64,000 nucleotides of DNA, taken from the NCBI RefSeq assembly GCF_001556105.1, contig NZ_LSIF01000034.1, forward strand, positions 62,001 through 126,000, in the 5' to 3' direction. Under the pieces are notes generated by a model. The model saw nothing but the letters and a program-made list of their open reading frames with translations. It searched no databases and was not told the origin of the DNA. This DNA comes from Pseudoxanthomonas mexicana. GTDB taxonomy: Bacteria > Pseudomonadota > Gammaproteobacteria > Xanthomonadales > Xanthomonadaceae. Below are positions 8,159-16,981 of this stretch, one piece after another. The stretch's first letter is position 1; each line of letters starts with the position of its first letter. The position numbers and the translations under genes were made by a program.

Positions 8159-9175
8159 ATGCGGATCCTGTTGTGCGGTGGCGCCGGCTACATCGGCGCG
8201 CATGCTTACGTGGTGCTCGTCGAGCGTGGCCACGACGTGGTGGTGGCCGACAATTTCAGCAACAGTTCGCCGGGCGTGCTGTCCCGCCTGCAGCAGATCA
8301 CCGGCCACCCGGTGCCGTTCCAGCCGTTGGACCTGCGCGACCGCGACGCGGTGGTGGGCTTCTTCGCAAGGCAGCAGTTCGATGCCGTGGTCCATTTCGC
8401 GGCGCTGAAGTCGGTAGGCGAATCGTGCGAACGCCCGCTGGACTATTTCCACAACAACATCGGCGGCACGCTCAACCTGCTGCACGGCATGCAGCTTGCC
8501 GGCGTCAAGCGGCTGGTGTTCAGCTCGTCCGCGACGGTCTACGGCGACCCCACCAGCGTGCCCGTTCGCGAGGATGCGCGCCTGCAGGTCACCAATCCCT
8601 ACGGCCGTACCAAACTGGTGATGGAGGAACTGATCGGTGACCTCTGCGCCAGCGATCCCGCCTTCCACGCCGCCAACCTGCGCTACTTCAATCCGGTCGG
8701 GGCGCATGCCTCCGGCCTGATCGGCGAGGACCCGACCGGCATTCCCAACAACCTGATGCCCTACATCTGCCAGGTGGCCGTGGGACGGCGCGAGCACCTC
8801 AGCGTATTCGGCGGCGACTGGCCCACCGTCGACGGTACCGGTGTGCGCGACTACATCCACGTGGTGGACCTGGCGCGTGCGCATGCGGATGCGCTGGATT
8901 TCCTAGCCCGCGAACGCCGCAGCCTGACCGTCAACCTGGGCACCGGGCAGGGCGTCAGCGTGCTGCAACTGGTGAAGGCATTCGCCGGGGCGTCGGATCG
9001 GGAGATTCCCTACCAGATCGTGGCGCGCCGCACGGGGGATGTCGCCGAGGTGTACGCCGATCCCTCGCTGGCCAACGACGTGTTGGGATGGCGTGCCGAA
9101 CTGGGCGTCGATGCGATGTGCCGCGATGCGTGGCGCTGGCAATCGCAGAATCCGCAGGGCTATCCGGCCGCGTAA
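8159..9175 (+). CDS. galE: UDP-glucose 4-epimerase
   Basis: 338 residues, the standard GalE length. The ATG at 8159 is chosen because it has a GGGGAG ribosome site and begins directly with the Rossmann strand and GGAGYIGAH motif; the upstream frame extension has no family resemblance. Visible motifs are DNFSNSS after strand 2, SSSATVYG with the catalytic Ser, and NPYGRTK with the YxxxK pair. It interconverts UDP-glucose and UDP-galactose in the cytoplasm. It diverges from the exopolysaccharide dehydrogenase, with about 210 bases between, and probably supplies galactose for the polymer or for lipopolysaccharide. Confidence 0.93.
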   Translation: MRILLCGGAGYIGAHAYVVLVERGHDVVVADNFSNSSPGVLSRLQQITGHPVPFQPLDLRDRDAVVGFFARQQFDAVVHFAALKSVGESCERPLDYFHNNIGGTLNLLHGMQLAGVKRLVFSSSATVYGDPTSVPVREDARLQVTNPYGRTKLVMEELIGDLCASDPAFHAANLRYFNPVGAHASGLIGEDPTGIPNNLMPYICQVAVGRREHLSVFGGDWPTVDGTGVRDYIHVVDLARAHADALDFLARERRSLTVNLGTGQGVSVLQLVKAFAGASDREIPYQIVARRTGDVAEVYADPSLANDVLGWRAELGVDAMCRDAWRWQSQNPQGYPAA

Positions 9176-9291
9176 GGGGTGTCCCGAACGTGATCGTGTT
9201 CGCACAAGCACGGGCATGACCCCGCGCATCGGGCTGGCGTGCCGGGCGTGATTGGCAGAAAATTCTGCCACCTCACATCGTCAGGATCCGC

Positions 9292-10347
9292 GTGCCTTCC
9301 GATGCCGCGCACACGATGGCGGAACAGAACCGCTCACGCTACGGCCTGCGCATGTACCGGATGCGCGCGCTGGGACTGGGGCTCGGGTCGCTGTGCGTGG
9401 GCGCCGTGCTCTACGAGCATTCCGCATCGCCGGCGCTGTGGGCGCTGCTGCTCGTCAACGGATTCCTGTGGCCGCACCTGGCGTATCTGCGCGTCAAGGC
9501 GCAGCACAGCGAGCCGTTGCGGGCGGAATTCCAGAACCTGACCTTCGATGCCGCCATGGGTGGCTTCTGGATCGCAGCGATGCACTTCGACGCGCTGCCC
9601 AGCGTGCTGCTGGCGGTCATGCTGACGATGGACAAGGTCATCATCGGCGGCGGGCGTTTCGGCATGCGCACGCTGGGTGCGATGGCGCTGACCTGCCTGG
9701 CGGCGAGCGCGGCGTGGGGATTCGCCTTCGAGCCCTACACCAGCTATCCGGTGGTGCTGGCGTGCTTGCCGTTCCTGGCCATCTATCCCATGGCGATCGG
9801 CATCGCCACGCATTCGCTGGCGCGCAAGGCACGCCAGCAGAAGGACCTGCTGGAGAAGATGGCGCGCTTCGATGCCGCCACCGGGCTGATGAACCGCCAG
9901 CAATGGCTGCATGCGGCGACCGCCGAGCTGCAGCGCTACCAGCGCGTGGGACGTACCGCCGTGCTGGTGCTGATCGATATCGACCGATTCAAGGACATCA
10001 ACGACGGCTACGGACACACCGTCGGCGACGAAGTGGTCGAGGAATTCGCGCGCTTGCTGAAGGCCTGCCTGCGCGACGTGGATACGGGCGGGCGCTACGG
10101 TGGCGACGAATTCGGGGTGGTGATGCCGGACACGCGCTGGGAAGAGGCCATCGTGGCGGCGGAGCGCCTGCGGCGCCAGGTGGCGGCGTGCGCGTTCTCC
10201 GCGCGCGGTTTGCGCTGCACGGTCAGTATCGGACTGGCCGAATCGCATGCCGGCATCGCCACGGTATCGGACTGGATCAACAGTGCCGACAGCGCGCTCT
10301 ACCGGGCGAAGGCACAGGGCCGCGACTGCATCGTCGTGGGTTGCTGA
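9292..10347 (+). CDS. Diguanylate cyclase, MASE2 membrane sensor plus GGDEF
   Basis: 351 residues. The N-terminal about 165 residues hold hydrophobic helices of the MASE2 type (RMYRMRALGLGLG start). A short linker leads to a GGDEF domain whose signature GGDEF is intact at residues 270-274. An RxxD inhibitory I-site (RDVD at 261-264) lies five residues before it, so c-di-GMP product inhibition is expected. The start is taken as GTG at 9292 with AGGA upstream; ATG at 9316 is an alternative. It would make c-di-GMP at the inner membrane, and its position beside the exopolysaccharide locus suggests that this locus is a target. Confidence 0.88.
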   Translation: MPSDAAHTMAEQNRSRYGLRMYRMRALGLGLGSLCVGAVLYEHSASPALWALLLVNGFLWPHLAYLRVKAQHSEPLRAEFQNLTFDAAMGGFWIAAMHFDALPSVLLAVMLTMDKVIIGGGRFGMRTLGAMALTCLAASAAWGFAFEPYTSYPVVLACLPFLAIYPMAIGIATHSLARKARQQKDLLEKMARFDAATGLMNRQQWLHAATAELQRYQRVGRTAVLVLIDIDRFKDINDGYGHTVGDEVVEEFARLLKACLRDVDTGGRYGGDEFGVVMPDTRWEEAIVAAERLRRQVAACAFSARGLRCTVSIGLAESHAGIATVSDWINSADSALYRAKAQGRDCIVVGC

Positions 10348-10353
10348 GCGCGA

Positions 10354-11205
10354 TCAGGCACTCAGGGCGTCGATCACGGCCTGCGGTTGCTTCATCCAGG
10401 CGAAATGGTCGGCGCGCGCGCCCAGGCGGACGTGATCCAGCACGGTGACATGCGCAGGGCTGTTCGGCAGCTTGGCCATCAGGGCGCGCAGCGAACGTTC
10501 CGGTGCCAGCCAGTCGTCGTCGAACAGCACGCCGCGCACCGGGGCATGCACTGCGCGCATACCGGCTTCCAGATCCACCGGCCAGCCGGCGGCGCGATAG
10601 CGACCGCTGAGTCCCACGCGCGCCCAGTCCCGGATCAGTCCACGTGCTTCATCACCGCCGAAACCCAGTCGCCGGCCCGGCAACGCGCCACAGGCCCGCG
10701 CCAGCCACGGGGCGAACTGGTAGAAGAACGGCAATGCGTAGCCGCGCGGCGCCGGGTACGTGCGCCAATAGGGCGTTCCACTGCCGACCAGCCAGAGGGC
10801 GGTGAATGCATCCGGATCCTGGCCCGCGTGGCAGGCCGCCAACTGCCCGCCAAGGCTGTGGCCGCCGATGCGATGCGGAACGTCGGGCAACCGGTTTCGC
10901 ACAGCGGCATGGCTGAGCGGCAGGTCCGTGCCCAGCAGGTCGCGGTAGCCCCAGTCGGTGCGCCGGTTGGCGCGCAACGCGCTACTGCCGTTGCCGCGCC
11001 ATTCGTGCACGAACACCGCCACGCCACGCGCGGCGAGGGCTTCCGCGAACGGCAGGTAATGGCGCGCCGCGACGCCAAGCGCCGGCACCCACAGCAGTGC
11101 GCTGGAAGGGGTCGCGGGAATGCGGGCGATCAGCGTATACGCGTGCCCGTCCTGCGACTGCAGCGCAACCTCTTCAGCCAGGATGCCAGGGTCGAGGGTG
11201 TTCAT
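10354..11205 (-). CDS. Alpha/beta hydrolase (serine hydrolase)
   Basis: 283 residues with the alpha/beta-hydrolase fold. The nucleophile elbow is GHSLGG, an oxyanion-side HEWRGNG segment lies before it, and a late His (RADHFAWM) is the likely catalytic base, with DDD in VLFDDDWLAP as acid candidate. A similar architecture is annotated as serine aminopeptidase S33/lysophospholipase-like. The ATG at 11205 overlaps the thiD stop by ATGA, so it is translated from the thiD message. There is no signal peptide, hence cytoplasmic. Substrate unknown. The open frame runs on through thiD in antisense, but that extension is only a shadow. Confidence 0.75.
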   Translation of the reverse strand: MNTLDPGILAEEVALQSQDGHAYTLIARIPATPSSALLWVPALGVAARHYLPFAEALAARGVAVFVHEWRGNGSSALRANRRTDWGYRDLLGTDLPLSHAAVRNRLPDVPHRIGGHSLGGQLAACHAGQDPDAFTALWLVGSGTPYWRTYPAPRGYALPFFYQFAPWLARACGALPGRRLGFGGDEARGLIRDWARVGLSGRYRAAGWPVDLEAGMRAVHAPVRGVLFDDDWLAPERSLRALMAKLPNSPAHVTVLDHVRLGARADHFAWMKQPQAVIDALSA

Positions 11206-12011
11206 GCGGCCGGTGCGGCTCCCATGTGGTCGAGCACGACGATGTCGCTGCGCCCGGGGCGGTAGCCTCCACGCAATGCGGCATGCACGTAGTCGGAAGC
11301 GGCGAGGCAGGCGTCTTTCAATGGCATGCCCTGTGCGCGTCGCGCTGCGATGGCGGACGCCAGCGTACAGCCGGTCCCGTGCGCTTCCAGCGCCAGGCGC
11401 GGATGCGAGGTTTCCGTCAGGCCGTCCTGATCGACATACAGATCCACCACGTCGGCACCCTCCGGCAGATGACCACCCTTGAGGAACACCGCGCGAGCGC
11501 CCAGCGCCAACAGATCGTTCGCCGCGGCACGCATGGCGTCGGCATCGGGGATAGCGCGGCCCAGCAGCAACTCGGCTTCCGGCAGGTTGGGCGTCACCAC
11601 ATCGGCCAGCGGCAGCAACTGCGTGCGAAGGGCGTGCAGCGCGCTGTCTTCCAGCAGCTTGGCGCCGCTGGTCGCGACCATCACCGGATCGACCACCACC
11701 GTGGCCGGGCGATGCGCGCGCAGGGCATCCGCCACCACGCCGATCACCTCGGCGGTGGCCAGCATGCCCAGCTTCACCGCGCGGATGTCGAAGTCGTCGA
11801 AGCAGGCATCGAGCTGCGCGCGCAGGAAATCCATCGGCGGTACGTTCACTGCGGTCACGCCACGGGTGTGCTGCGCAGTAAGCGCGGCGATGGCCGAGAG
11901 GCCATGCACCCGATGCGCGGCGAAGGTCTTGAGGTCGGCCTGGATACCGGCGCCGCCGCCGGAGTCGGAACCGGCGATGGTGAGGGCGGAAACCACGGAA
12001 GGAACTGTCAT
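11202..12011 (-). CDS. thiD: Hydroxymethylpyrimidine/phosphomethylpyrimidine kinase
   Basis: 269 residues of the ribokinase fold. The N-terminus has AGSDSGGGAGIQADLKT, the HMP-binding signature of ThiD; VVDPVMVATSG lies mid-protein; and the late EAHGTGCTLASA motif holds the anion hole and catalytic Asp region. It phosphorylates HMP twice to HMP-PP for thiamine assembly. No TPP riboswitch is evident in the short 43-base gap to the next gene upstream. It is followed, with a 4-base overlap, by an alpha/beta hydrolase. Confidence 0.93.
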   Translation of the reverse strand: MTVPSVVSALTIAGSDSGGGAGIQADLKTFAAHRVHGLSAIAALTAQHTRGVTAVNVPPMDFLRAQLDACFDDFDIRAVKLGMLATAEVIGVVADALRAHRPATVVVDPVMVATSGAKLLEDSALHALRTQLLPLADVVTPNLPEAELLLGRAIPDADAMRAAANDLLALGARAVFLKGGHLPEGADVVDLYVDQDGLTETSHPRLALEAHGTGCTLASAIAARRAQGMPLKDACLAASDYVHAALRGGYRPGRSDIVVLDHMGAAPAA

Positions 12012-12054
12012 GCGTGGATTGTGCCATCCGTACGCGGGCGTGTGGCGCGACAGG

Positions 12055-12732
12055 TCAGACTGCGGGTGGCTTCGTCCGCTGCCACTGGCGATACACCACG
12101 TAACCGATGCCGGTGCTGCCGGTCAGCAGGGCAGGCGCCAACAAGGCGTCGTAACCGACGTGTCGGTACAGCCACGCGCCCAGCACGCCACCGCCGAGGA
12201 ACCCGCTGATGATCAGTCCGCTCAGCGTCAGCCGGCGCACCGGCAATGGCATGCCCCGCAGCAGGTGGCCCAGTCCGATGCCGAGGTCGGTGAACATGCC
12301 GCTCAGGTGCGTGGTACGCACGGCGGCGCCGCTGTAGGTGGTGACCATCGCGTTCTGCAGGCCGCACGCGACGGCGGCAAGCAGCGCCCCCCAGATCTGT
12401 TCCTGCTTGAACAGCGGGATCGCCGCCAGCAGCAGTGCGGCTTCCAGCGCCAGCACCACGCCGTAGCGGCGGCCCAGTTGCAGGGTCTGGTCCTGGATGA
12501 TCAGGCCGCTCAGCATCGCGCCCAGGCAGAACGCGATCAGCACGCCCCACAGATGCATCACCGCGCGCAGGTCGCCCTGCGCGATCGCAGCTCCCAGCAA
12601 GCTGGTGGTGCCGGTGAGATGGCTGACCGCCTGGTGCTCGAACCCCAGGTAGCCGATGACGTTGACCATGCCGGCCACGCAGGCCAATGTCACCGCACCG
12701 ACCCAGACCCAGCGGGGCAGATGGAGGTTCAC
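12055..12732 (-). CDS. DUF1275 (YoaK-type) integral membrane protein
   Basis: 225 residues with about six hydrophobic segments and the DUF1275 hallmarks: NVIGYLGF early, SHLTGTTS at about residues 37-44, GLQNAMVTTYSGAAVRTTHLSG in the middle, and a C-terminal Arg/Lys tail. The family is an uncharacterised inner-membrane group sometimes called YoaK. It lies 16 bases downstream of the PhoH-like gene on the same strand, so the two may be cotranscribed. Function unknown. Confidence 0.85.
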   Translation of the reverse strand: MNLHLPRWVWVGAVTLACVAGMVNVIGYLGFEHQAVSHLTGTTSLLGAAIAQGDLRAVMHLWGVLIAFCLGAMLSGLIIQDQTLQLGRRYGVVLALEAALLLAAIPLFKQEQIWGALLAAVACGLQNAMVTTYSGAAVRTTHLSGMFTDLGIGLGHLLRGMPLPVRRLTLSGLIISGFLGGGVLGAWLYRHVGYDALLAPALLTGSTGIGYVVYRQWQRTKPPAV

Positions 12733-12748
12733 GGCACCGGACGCGGGG

Positions 12749-14146
12749 CTACAGCACTTCCGACGCGTAATCCGCCAGGCGCGAACGCTCGCCGCGCCGC
12801 AGCGTGATATGCGCGCTGTGCGCCCAGTTCTTGAAGCGGTCCACCGCGTAGGTCAGGCCGGAGGTCGTTTCGGTCAGGTAGGGCGTGTCGATCTGCTCCA
12901 CGTTGCCGAGGCAGACGATCTTGGTGCCGGGGCCGGCACGGGTGATCAGTGTCTTCATCTGCTTTGGCGTGAGGTTCTGCGCCTCGTCGAGGATCAGGTA
13001 GCGCGACAGGAAGGTGCGGCCACGCATGAAGTTCATCGAACGGATCTTGATGCGCGAGGCGAGCAGGTCGTTCGTCGCCGCACGGCCCCAGGCGCCGCCT
13101 TCCTGGTTGTGCGTCAGCACTTCCAGGTTGTCGGTCAGTGCGCCCATCCACGGCGTCATCTTCTCTTCCTCGGTGCCCGGCAGGAAGCCGATGTCCTCGC
13201 CCACGCTGACGGTGGCGCGCGTCATGATGATCTCGCGGTAACGCTGCTGGTCCATCGTCTGCGCCAGACCGGCCGCCAGTGCGAGCAGGGTCTTGCCGGT
13301 GCCGGCGGTGCCGAGCAGGGTGACGAAGTCGATATCCGGATCCATCAGCGCGTTGAGCGCGAAGTTCTGTTCGCGGTTGCGCGCGTTGATGCCCCACACC
13401 GCATGCTGGCTGTGGCGGAAATCGTCGACGATCTGCAGCGTCGCCTTGTCGCCGTCCACCTTGCTGACGCGGAACTCGGATTCGTCGTCGCCCGGCAGGT
13501 ACAGGAACTGGTTGGGATACCAGCCGGCACCTTCGGCCATCGTCACTTCGTAGTAGGTGCGGCCCTTGTCGGTCCACGAGCGCAGGTCCTTGCCGTGGCG
13601 CTGCCAGAAATCTTCCGGAAGTGGATCCGCGCCGGTGTAGAGCAGGCTGAAATCGTCGAGCGCGCGGTCGTTCTCGTAGTCCTCCGACACGATGCCGGCG
13701 ATCGCGGCCTTGATCCGCAGGTTGATGTCCTTGGAGACGAACACCACCGGGATATCGGGTTCCTGTTCCTTCAACGCGAGGATGGCGCCGAGGATGGCGT
13801 TGTCCGGGATCACCGCGCCGAAGCTCTTGCCGGCCTCGAAGTGGCTGGTCTGGAACCGAAGCAGGCCGGCGCTCTGCGAGCCACGCAGCTGCAGGCTGTT
13901 GGGCTGGATCAGCGGTATACCGACGACCAGGTTGTCCAGGCCGGACGTTTCGACCAGTTCGTTGAGGAAGCGGCTGACCTGCCGCGCATTGCGGCTCGCC
14001 TCCGAGGTGCCCTTCTTGCCGTTGTCGAGTTCCTCGATCACCTGCATCGGCAGGTAGACATCGTGTTCCTCGAACTTGAACAACGCGGTGGGGTCGTGCA
14101 TCAGCACGTTGGTGTCCAACACATAGATACGCTTGCTACGGGTCAT
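12749..14146 (-). CDS. PIN domain plus PhoH-like ATPase (YlaK type)
   Basis: 465 residues from the ATG at 14146, which has a GAGGTTG ribosome site; a longer frame start at 14215 lacks one. The N-terminal PIN domain has DTNVLMHD with acidic metal ligands, then FVSKDINLRIKA. The C-terminal PhoH ATPase has Walker A GTAGTGKT and Walker B YLILDEAQNLTP. This is the PhoH2 arrangement, in which a PIN ribonuclease is joined to a helicase-like ATPase, so RNA unwinding and cleavage is the expected role from characterised relatives. It stands alone between bcp and the DUF1275 gene. Confidence 0.9.
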   Translation of the reverse strand: MTRSKRIYVLDTNVLMHDPTALFKFEEHDVYLPMQVIEELDNGKKGTSEASRNARQVSRFLNELVETSGLDNLVVGIPLIQPNSLQLRGSQSAGLLRFQTSHFEAGKSFGAVIPDNAILGAILALKEQEPDIPVVFVSKDINLRIKAAIAGIVSEDYENDRALDDFSLLYTGADPLPEDFWQRHGKDLRSWTDKGRTYYEVTMAEGAGWYPNQFLYLPGDDESEFRVSKVDGDKATLQIVDDFRHSQHAVWGINARNREQNFALNALMDPDIDFVTLLGTAGTGKTLLALAAGLAQTMDQQRYREIIMTRATVSVGEDIGFLPGTEEEKMTPWMGALTDNLEVLTHNQEGGAWGRAATNDLLASRIKIRSMNFMRGRTFLSRYLILDEAQNLTPKQMKTLITRAGPGTKIVCLGNVEQIDTPYLTETTSGLTYAVDRFKNWAHSAHITLRRGERSRLADYASEVL

Positions 14147-14208
14147 TCGGGCAACCTCATCGAGGAAGATGTGTGAACACGGGCCACTTTTCCGCGGACA
14201 GCAGCGAA

Positions 14209-14240
14209 CCACCATGACCCGCCGCGGCGCGGGATGGTGG
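14209..14240 (-). terminator. Hairpin downstream of bcp
   Basis: Inverted CCACCAT / ATGGTGG arms with a GC-rich inner stem follow the bcp stop on the minus strand. There is no U-tract, so this is a probable but unproven terminator for the gcvR-bcp transcript. Confidence 0.35.
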
Positions 14241-14261
14241 GTGAAAGGGAAGAGGATTCCG

Positions 14262-14747
14262 TCACTGGGCCTGGTGAGCCTTCAGGGCGTCCAGCACGGC
14301 GTCGGCATGGCCGGCGACCTTCACGCCGCGCCATGCCTGCGCGATGCGGCCATCGGGTGAGATCAGGAAGGTGCTGCGGACCACGCCGAGCACCTTGCGG
14401 CCGTACATGTTCTTCTCGTGGATCACGTCGAAGGCCTTGCACAGCGCTTCGTCGGCATCGCTGACCAAGGGGAACTTGAATCCCTGCTTCGTGCAGAAGT
14501 TGTCGTGCGATTTCACCGAGTCGCGGGAGACACCGAGGATGGTCGCGCCGAGCTTCTTGAACTTGGGCAGCAGGGCGTTGAAGTCCAGGCCCTCGGTGGT
14601 GCAGCCGGGCGTACTGTCCTTCGGGTAGAAGTACAGCACCAGCCAGGTACCGGCGTGAGCGGCGAGGGTGGTGGTGTCGCCGCCGGACAGCGCCAGCGGC
14701 AGGTTCAATGTCGATTTTGGCAGAGCGTTTGCGCTTTTCGCCGTCAT
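14262..14747 (-). CDS. bcp: Thiol peroxidase BCP (peroxiredoxin)
   Basis: 161 residues, thioredoxin-like fold. The peroxidatic cysteine is C49 in DSTPGCTTE. The E. coli-type resolving cysteine five residues later is absent (EGLDF follows), but C85 (HDNFCTKQ) is at the place reported for the resolving cysteine of Xanthomonas campestris BCP, so an atypical 2-Cys mechanism with that pair is likely. It reduces hydrogen peroxide and organic peroxides using thioredoxin. It begins 2 bases after the gcvR-like stop, the same gcvR-bcp pairing as in E. coli. Confidence 0.93.
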   Translation of the reverse strand: MTAKSANALPKSTLNLPLALSGGDTTTLAAHAGTWLVLYFYPKDSTPGCTTEGLDFNALLPKFKKLGATILGVSRDSVKSHDNFCTKQGFKFPLVSDADEALCKAFDVIHEKNMYGRKVLGVVRSTFLISPDGRIAQAWRGVKVAGHADAVLDALKAHQAQ

Positions 14748-14749
14748 CG

Positions 14750-15310
14750 TCAGAACTTCATCGGATCCATGATCGCGTCCAGGTTCAGATGGTCGCAGAA
14801 TTCGAGAAAATCGTCGCGCAGCGCGGCGATGTGCATGTTGGCCGGCACGCCGATCGTGACCTGTGCCGAGAACATCTCCGCGCCGGTCTGCATGGCGCGG
14901 TAGCGCGTGCTCTGCAGGTTCTCGATGGTGATGCCCTGGCGGTCGAAGAAATCGGCCAGCTGGAACAGGATGCCCGGCTTGTCGGCGGCCACCACTTCCA
15001 CGATGTAGGGCAGCAGGTTGGACTGCACGACCTTCGGGCCGGTGCGGTAGAACACCAGCTTCAGGCCTTCATCGCGCTCCAGGCGCGACAACATCGTTTC
15101 CAGCTTGGCCACCGCGTCCCACGAGCCGGTCGCCAGCGCCGTGACGGACACGTCGCGCCCCACCGTGGACAAGCGCGCATCCACCAGATTGCAGCCACTG
15201 TCCGAAATCCGGCGCGTCACCGACAGGAGCGGCGATTCCGGATGCGTCGTGTAGGCGGTGATCAGGAGGTGGTTTTCGGTCGGCGAAGGCCGGGGCGTGG
15301 AATCGGTCAA
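14750..15310 (-). CDS. gcvR: GcvR-like ACT-domain regulator
   Basis: 186 residues from a TTG at 15310, with GGAAG six bases upstream. No ATG fits: the open frame only has a start at 15409 that would overlap the dapA leader. Two ACT domains are visible, the first beginning [13 protein letters not shown] (about residue 12), the second [21 protein letters not shown] (about 100). In E. coli GcvR represses the glycine-cleavage operon by binding GcvA. The pairing with bcp and the two-ACT layout support that family. It diverges from dapA. Confidence 0.8.
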   Translation of the reverse strand: MTDSTPRPSPTENHLLITAYTTHPESPLLSVTRRISDSGCNLVDARLSTVGRDVSVTALATGSWDAVAKLETMLSRLERDEGLKLVFYRTGPKVVQSNLLPYIVEVVAADKPGILFQLADFFDRQGITIENLQSTRYRAMQTGAEMFSAQVTIGVPANMHIAALRDDFLEFCDHLNLDAIMDPMKF

Positions 15311-15491
15311 GAGAGCTTCCGGCGTTGCGGTCAGGCTGAATGGCGTCCGGGCAATGGCCCTGCGACATCGGCAGCATACTTGCCCGCCCTTTGAGCCCGC
15401 AAGTAACATGCGGCCGTTATTGCAGGCAGGCCGGGATAACTGCGCTTACGGCGCCCCGGACCGCCGGATCCCTCCACCGAGAGCCATTCCC

Positions 15492-16400
15492 TTGCACCTT
15501 TCCGGCAGCATCACCGCACTGGCCACGCCGTTCCTGGCGTCGGGCGAACTCGACCTGGAAGCCTGGCGCGCGCTGCTCAAACAGCAGCTCGACGGCGGCA
15601 CCCAGGGCGTGGTGGTGGCGGGTTCGACCGGCGAGGCCGCGGCGCTGTCCGACGACGAGTACGACACCGTGCTGCGCATCGCCGTGGAAGAGGTGCGTGG
15701 CCGGGTGCCGGTACTCGCCGGCACAGGGCAGATGAACACCGCGAAGACCATCGCCAGTACGCGCCGTGCGGCAGCCGGCGGTGCGCAGTTCGCGCTGGTG
15801 GTGACACCGCCTTACGTCCGACCGACGCAGGCCGGGCTGGTGGCGCACTACCGTGCCGTCGCCGATCAGGGCGGGCTGCCCGTCGTGCTCTACAACGTGC
15901 CGGGCCGCACCGGCTGCGATCTGCTGCCGGAGACGGTGGCGGAACTGGTCGACCATCCGAACATCGTCGGCATCAAGGAGGCGCGTGCCGAGCCCGAGCG
16001 CATGGCCGCGCTGCTGGCACTGCGCACGGAGAGGTTCGCCATCCTCAGCGGCGACGATCCGACCGCGTCGCGCGCGATGCTTGCCGGCGCCGATGGCCTG
16101 ATCTCGGTCGGCTCCAACGCGCTGCCGCGTACATTCCGTCGCCTGTGCGACCTCGCGCGTGGTGGCGACGCCACTGCAGCCGCCGCGCTGGATGACGCGT
16201 TGCAGGAGATCTACGGCTTCCTCGGCGTGGAATCCAATCCCATTCCCGTGAAGGCGCTGCTGCAACGCGCGGGCGTCGGCCACGGCCTGCGCCTGCCGCT
16301 GCTTTCCTTGTCCGCCACCCATACCGATACTGCCGACCGTCTCGCCGCCCTGGCGCAGGCATTGGAAGCACAATCCAGCCGCGACAGCCTCGCGGCCTGA
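15492..16400 (+). CDS. dapA: 4-hydroxy-tetrahydrodipicolinate synthase
   Basis: 302 residues from TTG at 15492, which gives the family start [14 protein letters not shown]; the longer upstream frame has no resemblance. The TIM barrel shows GSTGEAA (phosphate/pyruvate site; Ser-Thr where E. coli has Thr-Thr), catalytic Tyr in YNVPGRTG and the Schiff-base Lys in GIKEA. It condenses pyruvate and aspartate semialdehyde, the first committed step to diaminopimelate and lysine. It is followed 15 bases later by a BamC-like lipoprotein gene, as dapA is by bamC in E. coli. Confidence 0.93.
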   Translation: MHLSGSITALATPFLASGELDLEAWRALLKQQLDGGTQGVVVAGSTGEAAALSDDEYDTVLRIAVEEVRGRVPVLAGTGQMNTAKTIASTRRAAAGGAQFALVVTPPYVRPTQAGLVAHYRAVADQGGLPVVLYNVPGRTGCDLLPETVAELVDHPNIVGIKEARAEPERMAALLALRTERFAILSGDDPTASRAMLAGADGLISVGSNALPRTFRRLCDLARGGDATAAAALDDALQEIYGFLGVESNPIPVKALLQRAGVGHGLRLPLLSLSATHTDTADRLAALAQALEAQSSRDSLAA

Positions 16401-16415
16401 ACCCAGGAGAACCCC

Positions 16416-16904
16416 ATGCGTCTTTCGTCTTCCCTCGTACGTCCGCTTGCCCTCGCGCTGCTGGTCGTGTCCGTCGCCGGCTGCTCGTGGTTCAAGAAGG
16501 GAGCGAAGGGCGACTACGCGCTGGCCCCCGAAGCGCGTCCGCTGGAAGTGCCGCCGGACCTCAACCTGCCCAATGCCAGCGGCGCCATGCAGGTGCCCGC
16601 CGCCGCGCAGGCCAGCTCGTCGGCTGCGCCGACAGCCGGCGGGTTCAATGTCGCGGGTTCCCGTGACGACGCGTTCGCGCGCGTCGGTGAAGCCCTGGCG
16701 GGCATCGAGGGTGCAACCATCGCCAGCCGCGCGCAGCTGCTCGGTACCTATGACGTGGGCTACGAAGGCGCGAGCTTCCTGGTGCGTGTGTCGGCCGTGG
16801 ACGCCGGTGCCTACGTATCGGCCGTCGATCCGCGCGGCCTGCCGGCCACCTCGCCGGCCGCCACCAAGTTGCTGGCCGCGCTGAAGGCCAAGCTGGGCGG
16901 CTGA
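16416..16904 (+). CDS. BamC/NlpB-like lipoprotein, short single-domain form
   Basis: 162 residues. A signal peptide ends in a lipobox (VAGC, Cys about 23). A segment GDYALAPEARPLEVPPDLNLP resembles the extended N-terminal lasso of BamC that wraps BamD. A low-complexity Ala/Ser linker leads to one alpha/beta domain at about residues 75-160. E. coli BamC is about 344 residues with two helix-grip domains, so this form would have one. An AGGAG ribosome site precedes the ATG and the stop is followed by a clear terminator. Assignment rests on synteny with dapA and the lasso-like segment, hence moderate confidence. Confidence 0.6.
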   Translation: MRLSSSLVRPLALALLVVSVAGCSWFKKGAKGDYALAPEARPLEVPPDLNLPNASGAMQVPAAAQASSSAAPTAGGFNVAGSRDDAFARVGEALAGIEGATIASRAQLLGTYDVGYEGASFLVRVSAVDAGAYVSAVDPRGLPATSPAATKLLAALKAKLGG

Positions 16905-16927
16905 AACGCCCCCGCATACCGGAAACG

Positions 16928-16954
16928 AAAAGGGCGCCTCACGGCGCCCTTTTT
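16928..16954. terminator. Bidirectional Rho-independent terminator
   Basis: The 9-bp stem AAGGGCGCC / GGCGCCCTT with a TCAC loop is flanked by A-run and T-run, so it works in both directions between the convergent BamC-like gene and fdxA. Confidence 0.9.
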
Positions 16955-16981
16955 CATGGCGGGTCACTGCCTGTCGCCCGG

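Noticed and set aside
10354..12027. 557-codon minus-strand frame joining the hydrolase to an upstream extension
   Set aside because: The extension is out of frame within thiD on the same strand and has no motif; the real start at 11205 overlaps the thiD stop by ATGA.
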